A stretch of DNA of 64,000 bases from positions 84,798,824 to 84,862,823 of the forward strand of contig NC_037092.1 of NCBI RefSeq assembly GCF_002994745.2. The letters run 5' to 3'. The translations under genes were made by a program, and so were the position numbers. Every line of letters starts with the position of its first letter. Within the stretch, counting starts at the first letter, position 1. The stretch is from Rosa chinensis. Its lineage: Eukaryota; Streptophyta; Magnoliopsida; Rosales; Rosaceae. Positions 54,151-64,000 of this stretch are shown one piece after another. The notes beneath the pieces are model-generated. The model was given only the letters and a program-made list of their open reading frames with translations, was not told the origin of the DNA and ran no database searches.

Positions 54151-56154
54151 TCATACATATACATATATCTAAAGCTCCCAGGTTGCCTCCAATAAAGAGG
54201 AGGTGCAATTGGCCTGACTTGACTCATAAACTTTCGCAAGCGTACGAATCGTTGTCAAGCAAGGGAAATATTGAGCCCAAAGATTATCGTACCACGGGGA
54301 TTAGTGGCTAACCCACAATCTTTGGGTGGTCGGAACTAAAGTCACTAAGCAAACAAAATAAAAATAAAGTGAATAAAAAGGCTAATCTAAGGCACCAAGC
54401 CTTAGTAATGCTCGGCTTTGGTTTTCACCAAAGCCTAATCAAAACTAAGAGCCTAGTGGTGGATATGCACAAATGAGTCAAAATTTGTAGGGGTTTTGAA
54501 TTGGGAATCAACTAAATTAAACGCAACCGAAAAATAAACTAAACAACTAATTAACGAACTAGAAAATTAAATTTGGGTTTTCAAATTAATGGGAACATTG
54601 GAGTGTCAGGTGATTCACACTAACTATCTTGCAAATATCAATGCCAATTTTACAAATGCATGTATTTCCTATATGTGTCAAGTCCCGTATCTAGTACCGG
54701 TTAAGGCTACTAAACCAATTATCCTTTCGGTGTATCGATTATGTCGGTTAGGGCCACAATCAACTCTCTAATTTGGGCATTACGCCGGTTGTTAAGGCCG
54801 CAATATCCAAAATTAGAGGCCTAGAGTGCAAGATAATAGAGACCCAAGCAAGCTTACCTACAATTAAGCTAGCTAATGGTTACCACACTTAAATCCTAGA
54901 TGCAACAAGACCAATAAGTTGTCAATTTATCAATCCATTCATCACAATTGCCCACAACATAATTTTAAAGGGTGACAAAACCTAGAAACATGCTTCTAAG
55001 GACCAATAAATTCAGATTTAAAGCATACACAATGGAAATTGCACTTATTAAAATTAAAGCATCAATATTTATACAAGATGAGTTTGGGCTTCACAACCCT
55101 AACTCCCAAAATTGAACTACTCACTATCCATAGTTAAATACATCATCAATAGCAAATAAAATTATGGAATAGATAATAAGAAAGAGAGGGGAGAGTTATT
55201 TTGGTCACTCCTAGTTATGAGCTAGTATGAACCAAGCAATTTCTTCACCCAACTACCCAAAATAGAGGTGTGGTACTCTTGATGATGATTCCCTTGAAGC
55301 CTTGAGTGAGTCCTTCTAAATTCCCTAAAATAAAACTAAAGAAAAGAGAAAAAAATGGAGGAGAAGAGGAGAAGAAGAGAGCAGCCCAAGGGGGCTGCCT
55401 CTGTTTTTGGTGCAGCGCTGTAGAAGATAGAGCATGGATAATTAGGGTCTGGTCTATATATATGAAAGAGGAAGAATGAGTCTTCATTCCGTGTGGCTGG
55501 TCGTGAGAGAAAGGAGGAGGAGAGAGGGACATGTGTCAGCGGGTCATTGGTTCAAAAAGAAAGAGAAAATGGTCTGTCCTTGTAAAAGAAAAGAGGATCA
55601 CGTGGTGATTGGTTTGGGCGTTTGGCTAGTGAATGAAAAGTTTGCCTCGTGTCAAGTGGACAATTATGCAATGGCTAGCTAATTGACCCAAACTTTCTTT
55701 ATGTGCTGCACGTTTAATTACTTAGGTAATTAACCAAAGCATGATTGCATAGTTAATTGGTTAATTAACCAATACTTGATTAAGACATTGACAATTTCGT
55801 CCATTTGTCGAAAACTTCTATCTTCACCATTTTCGCGTCATTCTATCTCGTTTCCGCAACTCTGCTTATTTACTACAAAATAAATAAAAATGAATTAATT
55901 ACATAATAATTGACTTAAGGATTAACGTAATTCATGTGTTTTGGATGTAATTACGTGCATATAAATGCATGTAATCATGGCCTTTTGCACCTTATGTAGA
56001 ACTCATTGTCCCCTACGAGCACCACCACCTTCAATAATATGATTCCGAGGAATACCGAGCATTTTCATACCTTTTTCATCTTATGTACAACTCACTGCAT
56101 GGCTGCACGCTACGACCATCACCACCTTCGACAACTCCTATAACAACCAGCCAA
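54151..56154. other. Unassigned repeat-like region
   Basis: No convincing gene. Composition and phrases such as CAAGCGTACGAATCGTTGTC near 54238 resemble non-coding ends of plant LTR retrotransposons, and a purine-rich stretch lies at 55330-55385. I could not delimit an element. 55992-56150 holds short near-repeats (CACCTTATGTAGAACTCA / ATCTTATGTACAACTCA). Confidence 0.35.
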
Positions 56155-56676
56155 AGACGTGACTCCTCCATTTCTAACATGTTCATTAGTATGCTATGGA
56201 CCCTGTGATCAAATACCTAGGCATCATTCCGTAGTGACTGATGATATTCTTTGACAAGGGCCCTAGGTAAGTTTTGACAGAGTGGAGCTGGAAATGGAAT
56301 AATGGATACTATACATGTGGCTTGTATTAACCCGATTCAGGCTCGAAGATTACTAGAGGATGATTGGATGAAGAACCAAAGCTAGTGTAGCTAGCCCAAT
56401 ATGCTATCAAGGTTCATTGGGATATTATGTGGTTCATTATTAATTTAGCCCCACGGTTCATTACTAAGTTTCAACTAATAATGGAACTTAATTTTTCTGA
56501 AAAGACTTTGATCATTCCCAACGAGATCATAAGTTCATAACTTACAGCTTCTAACAAGATTATGCTCGTCTAACAGACTTATTAGTTATTACTATTACAT
56601 ATCCATAGACACCAACAAAAATGGAAAGCTACAAAGTTACTTCTTGAAGTGATCACAATGCTAAACAAAGTCGGTT
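56155..56676. repeat. 3' flank of copy E, duplicate of copy D flank
   Basis: Homologous to 42905-43477 with small indels; contains TGACAGAGTGGAGCTGGAAA and TAACTTACAGCTTCTAACAA. It marks the left limit of the D/E segmental duplication. Confidence 0.65.
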
Positions 56677-57665
56677 TCAGCCTGCTCTGCTGAAAGGTGA
56701 TGGACATGGTGGAACATGTACATCCACTACTCCTTCAAGCATCCGCACAACCTTCCTCATAGTGGGTCGAAGAGAAGGGTCTTCTTGAATACACCAAGGA
56801 GCAACCATGACAAACCGTTCTAGCTTTGTTTTCTCATGCAAGGCCTCCATTTCGTTGTCAACAATCGCATCCAAGACTCCATCGTGGTTGCAGTCATAGA
56901 CCCAATCTGTTAAAATGGCTCTCTCTTCGGAAACATTTTCCCTATCAACGCTTCTCCTGCAGCAAATGACCTCTAGCAGCACCACACCAAAGCTATACAC
57001 ATCGACTTTGGTACTGATTGCCATGTTCCGGAACCACTCAGGTGCAACATACCCTTTTGTTCCTCTTATGGCAGTTTGAGTCTGGCTCTGATTCATCATT
57101 AAAAGCTTTGCCAATCCAAAGTCAGCTATCTGAACAGTGTAGTGATCATCTAGAAGAATGTTCTGAGGCTTAATGTCACAATGGATGATCTGGGTTCTGC
57201 ACTCTTCATGTAAGTACCGAAGTCCTTTCGCAACTCCATATGCAATATCAATCCTTTGCCTCTAACTGGGTTTTGTATCAGTAAAAAGAAAGTTTGCTAA
57301 TGTGCCATTGCTCAAGAACTCATATACTATAGTAACCGCTCTTGTCCCTCGTCACAATATCCAACAAGTCTAACCAGATTCTTGTGATGTGTTTGACCAA
57401 TTATGTTCAGGTCCGTCTTGAATTCCTTCTCACTATCTTGTACCACAAATTTTAGCTTCTTCACTGCCACGGGGACACCAGAACCAATTTGCAATATTCC
57501 TTTGTAAACAACTCCAAAAGCACCCTTTCCTAATTCTTCATTAAATCCATTTGTTGCTTCTTTAAGCTCTTCATAATTAAAAGAGCGCAAATTCGAGTCC
57601 AAAACATTATGGTTAGGCCTCACATGTTTCTTCCGGTAAATGAAGAAAAATCCCATACAAACTAT

Positions 57666-57837
57666 TGGAAATTATTCTATGCACCGACGGTGTAAGTGAC
57701 CCAACCCTTATAAAATAATCTCAACCCTTGATATTTATTATCAACTTTATTTTTAATAAACAAAAAGTGTATTTAATGCAATCTAACCATTCATTTATGT
57801 TGGTGCAAGTGCACGGCGGTGCTCTGAATAATCTCTC
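57666..57837. mobile_element. Mutator-type MITE, copy 2, inside copy E
   Basis: 172 bp, almost identical to 3391-3562. The target duplication TACAAACTAT is at 57656-57665 and 57838-57847; the uninterrupted ancestor (TACAAACTAT once) is seen in copy D near 44455. This gives an exact empty-site comparison. Confidence 0.95.
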
Positions 57838-58268
57838 TACAAACTATAGCACTAAACATTAGGTTAGCAAAGATTGAGGTACCAAGAAGCGCTGATCCAA
57901 CGCGTATTAAAGTGGTCTGTTACTCTGTTTCTTCCCCTTCTTGTCATCCGGATTTGGCGTTTGAGGAACTGGTAGAGTTAAATTACCCTTCTGACTTTGA
58001 TGAAGGCCGTTGAATTAAGCCCGCTATCCACTCTCCCACTTGAAAGAGGTAACTTCTTTTTTGAACAGGTTTCAGCCAATTAAATAGCAACCGCACACAA
58101 ACAATCTTCAAAGCAAGATTGATTGCAACTCTCTGGAGTAGAACGATTTAACTTCCTAAAATCCGAGGTTGGCCAATCCGTATTGGTCAGCATCTGAACT
58201 TCATATGGATCTTTTGCAAGAGTCAGCTCATCTTCCTCACAGCCTTGTATGAAATCCGGCTTGCAATT

Positions 58269-59422
58269 TGTTTATACCCATGCAGTTAGCATATCGGCCT
58301 AACGATCATAGCGTGGCCATCTGATGAATGAAGAAATTAAGATAATCATTAGTAATTTGTAATTACTATTAATGATAATTATCTTGATTTAGAGGATAAA
58401 TGCTTCATTAAGAGATTTTATCTCTTTAATATTGCATTTAGAGTATTTGTAACGATTAAGGAGAGCAGCTCACATATGCATTTATTGGCTAATTTGGATG
58501 AGAGAGGGAGTTAAATAAGCTAGCTGTTTGGTTGTTTATTGATAAACGATTCATGACATTTGTACATGCAGTGCGACTTTGAACAAAGAATGGAATGAAG
58601 GCAAGTATGTGCGGCATATAGTTGATTCACTTCCTTATTCTTCTGATCCTAGTTTAATTAAAGAAGTCGTAGCTTCATTGGATTACTGCAAACAGTTTGA
58701 GTTCAAAAGAAAGACTTTATCTCAGTTTGATCGTCAAGCAAGTTAACTTCCTCTATATAAAGACGCATCGACAGAAGACAGAGAACACACATACATCTCC
58801 AGCCAAAACTCCATCATGGGTTTCCTTTTATTTTTCTTAGCTCCAGATTAGTTTCATTCTCTTTTCAATTCTTAGTTGTTAGCTCTACTAGTTCGAGTCA
58901 ATTTCCTTCGTTTTTCTTGTAATCTAGTATCGCTATTTCAATAATTTCCTTTGTTACTTTTTGATAATAGTTGATAGTTTTATTCTTCAAGCCATTTATT
59001 ATTTTCTTTTTCCGCTCTTTACTTTATCGCTATTTACTTTCCTGCGATTTACTTTATTGCTCTTTACCTTTCTGCACTTAATCTAGAGTTTATTTTCTTG
59101 CTCTTTTACTTTTGTGTTTATTTCTTGCACTAGGAGTAGTTTTAAAGCAATTGTTCGGTTACCAATCACTATTTGCGACTCGTCCATTGAACAACCCAAA
59201 AGTCCTTGATCCAAAGGCATCGAACCCTAAGCCGAGATTGTTCCTTCCTCAGCTTTCAGTTGCTCGACGAAGTCAGAACACGCGCACTACATCTTCTACA
59301 TCTACAATTGCACATTTGGCCTTCTGGCCGTGTGCTGGCACGCCCCACATCTATTCATCGAGAAGGACATTTGTTCCTTGATCCCTCGACTGTATAGGCC
59401 GAGGTGATTTTCAGAGGCAACA
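58269..59422. mobile_element. Solo LTR (1154 bp) inside copy E
   Basis: TGTTTATACCCATGCAG ... TTTTCAGAGGCAACA with target duplication CAATT (58264-58268, 59423-59427); copy D has the uninterrupted site near 44874. It contains a TATA box in the plus direction (CTCTATATAAAGACGC, about 58752-58767), so plus may be its transcription direction. No coding sequence. The family (copia or gypsy) is not determined. Confidence 0.93.
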
Positions 59423-60315
59423 CAATTCCCATACGGATCATTCGGATCCAGTAAAGAGTATCTTGTTGGGCATGCACAGGTTGGCCTCTGATCTTGGATA
59501 GTGCAGATATTGTTGTAGCCACATACACCAAGACCTGAATCAACCGTCATAGCGCATATGTTATCTGGCATTGACCAAACAACACTGCTTACATTACCAG
59601 TGGAATTTTTCGGGTGAGAGTATTGAGCAAAAACCCCATCAAAGTTGAGGGTTGCTCTAAGATAGAAGCTCCTAGCTGAGACTGTCTCTGCTTCGTTGAT
59701 GGTGAGTTTCTCGCCATTCTCTCTCAGAACATACATGTAGCCTGAGCTATTGAACTCCAGCTTTGTACCAGCAGTAGAAGAATTTGAATCACCGGTAGTG
59801 TCACTTGCATAGTAAGGCATGTTGGCAAACTCAGATGGCAAGTTTATGGTGGTAAGCACAAGATTGCCATCATCTCGCATACGTAGCTGGAATCTTCCTT
59901 TCGAAAAGTTGGTCTCTGATCGTTGAGACCAGATCTTCCCTCCTTTTTCGATATCATGTCCGGGTAAAATGGTATGAGTTGGATTATTGAAGGTCTCCCA
60001 TAAACTCTCTGAATTGTCATCTTCAAGAACAAAGTTGCCTGTATCATTCAAGACCCCGAAGGCAACTCCAGAAATGGACCCAGATTTCCAAAGCTGAGCA
60101 CCCTGAGGACTTGTAAGCACCAGTCCACTGGCAGCAGTCAAATTCACAAGTGAGCCCTTAGCTACAACTGCAGGACTATCCCCACTTGCATACCAAACTA
60201 TGGTTCTGTCCGGAATCTTAGCATACCATGTAGAAAGCAAGAAAAGATCACTGTTTTCAAGTTGTCGAAAACCAAAGGCAAAATCTCCAGAAGGAGAAAG
60301 CCATGAGGAGCTGCT

Positions 60316-60723
60316 TGTAAAACCTAATTGGACTATCATACAATATGGAACTTCATTAATCACAATATAAGATCATCTTAGGAACAAGGATTAAGGATTA
60401 CACAATGTGATGCAATCCGGATAACTTGCAAATAAGGAAAGTGTGATTATACTCTTTGCAGGTTGAGGAAACCTAATCATATGTGGACTATAATTAGTTT
60501 ACTAAAACATGAACTAAAGAATGCTTTGCAGAGGAGTTGAATCCATGATTCACAAGGAAATCTTTATGGGAAGGTTTAGGAATCATCAACTCCTATATAA
60601 AGCAAGGTCCCTGTTCTCACAATTTATCAAGCAATATTGTCTACCCCATTATAGACTGCTAAAGCATTGGAGAGAACAGAAGACTTGTGCTTTCGGCATT
60701 GTAATGGCTTCTACATCATCAGG
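60316..60723 (+). repeat. LTR-like fragment truncating copy E
   Basis: Begins TGTAAAACCTAATTGGACTA exactly where copy E homology is lost and contains a TATA box (CTCCTATATAAAGCAAGG, about 60589-60606) like an LTR promoter. No 3' end or duplication was found before the CACTA element begins, so it is a candidate truncated LTR only. Confidence 0.45.
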
Positions 60724-60835
60724 TTACACTACTAGAATAACTCAATCACACGACAGTCATCAGACAACACATGAGTTTTTGCTGTCGTCTGAGTTAGTCA
60801 GACGACAGATTTTTTAAACCTGTCGTCTCACTTCT

Positions 60836-63575
60836 TGTAATAACCTGGTTTTATTTTTTTAATCAAAGAGAAATGGTGGCAGACACTTTTCCATGTTTTA
60901 GGCAGTAGTGACCGGTGTTTTTTTCCCTTCATGATTGTGCATGATTGAAGAAACAATCAATTATGCTAACAGACAACTCTCTCTCGCTCTCTCTTTCTCG
61001 TCCAAAACCCATTCGAAAACAGAGCACGGCTTCTCCGGTCTCTCTCTCCCTCCACTGGCCACCAAACAGCGTCGGACCACCTCCATTGGCTTCTTCTCGA
61101 CCTTGCGCAGCTGCTAGAGGCATCCTTGAACCGCGACACGGCCACCACCGGCGGCCGGAAGCTCCGCCCGGTTTGAGATTGTTTTGGTTCCAAGCTTAAT
61201 ATCTCAAGCTACCGGTCACCAATCCTCACCAAACTTCATCCTCGAGCTCGCCTCAACCTCCTGAAACTCCCAGAAGTGTCCTTACACGGCGGCGATGCGG
61301 GTGGTGGCAGCTGGAAGCCAGCCCCGATCAAAATCGAAAACCGAGCAATCGATCCTAATATCTCGAGCTACAGACCATCATTTCTTGTGATTCTTGAACT
61401 GGTGAGCTCACCTTGAGTTTCTGAACAAATCTACAGAAGGGATCGAACCGAGTTGTTGAAGTTTTTACGTTGATCGGAGCTTCGCTGGATTCTGGAAAAT
61501 TTCCTACCAAACTCAACTGTTCTAGGTAATTTCTGACCACTTCCTTTCGTTTTCAGACTTCATGCTAGTTAGGAAAGTAGTTAGGCTTGATGAGATGAAG
61601 AGGAGCAGCCTGGCCCCGACACCATTGGCGGTGGTCAGTGGCGGCTCTGCCACTAACTCCGGCGGCCACCTCCGGGGGTCAAAAATATGGTTTCTGTACA
61701 TTTTCAGATTCTACATTTCAATACAATCTTGTCGATATATTATACGCAATTTTTGGATATCGTATGATTAAGTTATGAATTTTACGATTTCGATCGATTT
61801 CAATCGTTCGATTTGTGATATGTGAAGATCGGACCATCCGATGGACTTGTAGTTTTGATATGTTGATCTTATGACTGTCCCAGTGGCTTTGTGTGGTCAT
61901 GGGCGAAGATCCGACCGTTGGATCTTCGTATAATTGCTAAACAGTGATTAGGGAGGCGATTCGTGAGAATCCGTCCGTCGGATTTTCGTATAAATTGGTG
62001 AAGATGTTAGTAAGGACGATTCAGGAAGATCCGACCGTTGGATCTTCGTGATGATTTTTGGAGGATGATCCTAAAGGCGATCCGTGAGGATCCGACCGTT
62101 GGATCATCATTTAATTTTGATCTGACCGTTGGATTGTCGTTTGAGTATGTTTTTGAGTTATTGGCTAAGTTAAGGTCATGTTTGATTAGGTGATTGACGG
62201 TCTTCCTTGGGTGAGCGGTTTCGGTGTGTATTGTGTTAAATTGAAGACGCAGTGGGAATATCGAGGTGAGTAAACCTCACATGGTTCATATTACGAACCA
62301 AAATTACTTTACTTATATCGTATTGGATTGAAAATGTTTTACGGAAATGAATATTTGTTTTAAAATACATGGGTTTGATCTTCTACGGTCCATAGGTAAG
62401 TGAAATGTATTTAAACTATAAAAGTGAATTTCTCGGTTTTCACTATGTGTGGTTTATAGTTGGTGTTAGAGATCATTCCGGAGTGAATGATTACATATAT
62501 ATATATATATATATATATTGGTTGACGTGTGATTGGTGTGATGAAATGATTGGGAATGGATTGGTTATTATTCAAGCTATTATTCTTGCATTTAATTGTT
62601 GAATAATGGAATTATTGATCCTATTGTGTGAAAGAATATTGTTATACTCGATTTTGGATTTAGGGTCGATGTAGTGACCGGTATGAGGGAATCGGATGCT
62701 CTAATCCTAGGTGGATGACGAGCTACAATTGGTTAAGTATAATAGATGCCACAACCCTTATCGGGTGACGGGCTAAGTTGAGTATGCATATCGGATGCTC
62801 TAATCCTAGGTGGATGACGGGCTACGATTATTTGTGTATGCATACCGGATGCTCTAATCCTAGGTGGATGACGGGCTACGGTTATTTGAGTATGCGTATC
62901 GGATGTTCTAACCTATGTTGATGAACTGCGATATTGACAATCATGTTGGATGCCATAACCTAGGCCAGGTGATGGGCTTCGATTCAGTTAGAGCTCTAGT
63001 CTGTCAGTCACCGTATTTGTATAAATACGCTTTTGGGGTTTTGAGAAGAAAGATGTGAGTTTAGATCCCGTATTAATCTTTGGTGATTTAGAGTTGGTGA
63101 TTTTAGTCACTGATTTTTGGGATTGTGGATTGCTTCGTGGATGTTGTGATTGTTGGTTGTTTTGTTGGAGTTAAAAGAAATATGATTTAATAAATCAACA
63201 GTTCATTCTTGTTTACTCATACGAGCTGTCAAAAGCTTACCGGGTTTAGTGTTGTTGCAATCCCGGTACACTATTTAAATTGTGTAGCGGGTAATCCTGC
63301 AGGTCAGGAGAATCAGGGTGGTGATCGTGCGGGTTAGAGTATTTGTTATAGTTTTACAGCAATTGTAATAGTGAGGTGAGTTAAGCTCATTTGAGCCTTA
63401 CAATTTGATTTGGTGAGAGTGTGCTGTAATAAATAACTTGAGAATTTGGTTTATTGTTTTATTGAGAGGTGTGAAGTGTGGTTGTTTGTGAGAAAAAAAT
63501 TCAGGACGTTTATTTGTAATTGTTATTATTCATGTTTTGAATTTGAATTGGTTATTCAAAATTCGGGGCGTGACA
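60836..63575. mobile_element. Solo LTR C (2740 bp), same family as LTR B
   Basis: TGTAATAACCTGG ... AATTCGGGGCGTGACA with target duplication CTTCT (60831-60835, 63576-63580). It shares with LTR B the GATCCGACCGTTGGATC motif array (61810-62130), the TGAGTAAACCTCAC segment and the 3' end. Its minisatellite (about 62693-62953) differs from that of B. No coding sequence; it holds (TA)n near 62496-62518. Confidence 0.9.
62693..62953. repeat. 54-bp minisatellite in LTR C
   Basis: CGGATGCTCTAATCCTAGG followed by TGGATGACGGGCTACG recurs at 62693, 62792, 62846 and 62900 (first interval longer and diverged). It occupies the place of the unrelated-looking 57-bp array in LTR B. Confidence 0.8.
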
Positions 63576-63580
63576 CTTCT

Positions 63581-64000
63581 ACTCATCCAACACATCATCC
63601 TTTGGAAAATTTGAGAGATTTCAGACAACACTAACAAGGATATCTGTCGTCTGAAAAAAAAAAAAAACAAACAAAAATTAATTTACATTTATTTATTTTT
63701 CCACTCAAAACACGCAAAACCTAGCCTTTGTGAAAAAAACCCGTGTTCCCTCCCTTAGCTCAAAATTTAGGTCACTCTCCCTCCCAAATCATTCTCAGCC
63801 TGCTCTCTCACTCACCTTCGCTCTCACCCTCAATCCCCCTCACCCTCATCGAGCCTCTCAGCCTTGCCCTCGCTCTCACTCTCTCTCACTCTCAGTGGGT
63901 TTTTCTTACTTCAACCTCTGATACAACAAGGCACAACATGTAATTTGCAGAAGTAAGGAGAGAAACGAAGAAGGAAGAGATCGACAAACTATTTGCAGAC
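63581..64000. other. CACTA interior to window end
   Basis: Subterminal repeats, an A run at 63655-63667, then CT-rich sequence. No complete gene; a 5' exon could start beyond the window. Confidence 0.4.

Larger units (their letters stand above)
56677..60315 (-). pseudogene. G-type lectin receptor kinase copy E, multiply broken
   Basis: Sister of copy D. From the 5' side: the signal peptide and lectin start are missing (homology begins at 60315, in SSWLSPSGDFAFGF); lectin and EGF-like region 60315-59428 are open; a solo LTR (58269-59422) splits the gene after DPNDPYGN; the PAN-like and linker part (58268-57848) has frameshifts; a MITE (57666-57837) sits in the membrane span; the kinase N-lobe 57656-57330 is open; a two-base TA insertion lies near 57330; a Trp codon is changed to TAG near 57265; the kinase C-lobe (57114-56677, APEWFRN) is open to the normal end. 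No functional receptor can be made. Confidence 0.92.
60727..64000. mobile_element. CACTA element, left end, split by solo LTR C
   Basis: Starts CACTACTAGAATAACTC at 60727 after TTA. The next 100 bases carry inverted and direct GACGACAG / CTGTCGTC subterminal repeats. The element resumes after the solo LTR at 63581, with ATCTGTCGTCTGAAA at about 63641. The right terminus is not in the window. 63700-63900 is pyrimidine-rich (CTCTCACTCACC), like a 5' UTR, possibly captured. Confidence 0.65.

Noticed and set aside
55245..55532. 95-codon minus-strand frame
   Set aside because: Low-complexity sequence from the purine-rich stretch; no family match.

Overview
This is nuclear DNA of a flowering plant, most likely a eudicot. 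The evidence is intron-split genes, plant-type lectin receptor kinases, a Sirevirus-like Ty1-copia element, CACTA, hAT, Harbinger and Mutator-type elements, tRNA-derived SINEs and AT-rich intergenic DNA. A rosid of the rose family would fit the repeat style, but that is only an inference. The window is one decaying tandem cluster of G-type (bulb-type/S-domain) lectin receptor-like kinase genes, all on the minus strand, heavily invaded by transposons.

Layout. 1-2.5 kb: a minus-strand SelO (protein AMPylase) gene or pseudogene that runs off the left edge and carries a TGA and a frameshift. 3.3-3.7 kb: a tRNA-derived SINE with a MITE in its tail. 5.3-7.5 kb: a CACTA transposase relic and a CACTA terminus. 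8-10.4 kb: a Tourist-like MITE and two nested inverted-repeat elements. 10.7-12.8 kb: a broken zinc-knuckle gene with a LINE-type RNase H insertion. 13.6-16.1 kb: a non-autonomous LTR element. 16.2-17.3 kb: a hAT element.

17.6-30 kb: the first lectin-kinase block. Right to left it holds copy C (full length, three in-frame stops), intact copy B (786 aa), the lectin-less copy B', copy A (kinase lost), small kinase relics and a triplicated leader segment. 31.8-40.6 kb: a complete, young copia element (863-bp LTRs, five differences seen, TSD TAAGT) with one stop in its polyprotein. 40.7-60.3 kb: the second lectin-kinase block: N-terminal stub F, a tRNA-Ser-like gene with a UAA anticodon, intact copy D (about 804 aa) and pseudogene E, which was hit by a MITE and a solo LTR. 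Between D and E lie a Harbinger-type Myb gene, a 217-bp tandem array and a hAT element (48.4-54.1 kb) holding a foldback element, a solo LTR and a second solo LTR, one inside the other. 60.7 kb to the end: a CACTA element split by another solo LTR.

Only two receptor kinases (B and D) look functional. Both have signal peptide, lectin, EGF-like and PAN-like regions, a membrane span and a non-RD (HCD) kinase, the architecture of cell-surface defence and stress receptors. The rest of the cluster shows how it decayed: segmental duplication, fusion, nonsense mutation and insertion. Insertion limits rest on target-site duplications read directly from the sequence. Functions rest on family motifs recognised by eye.
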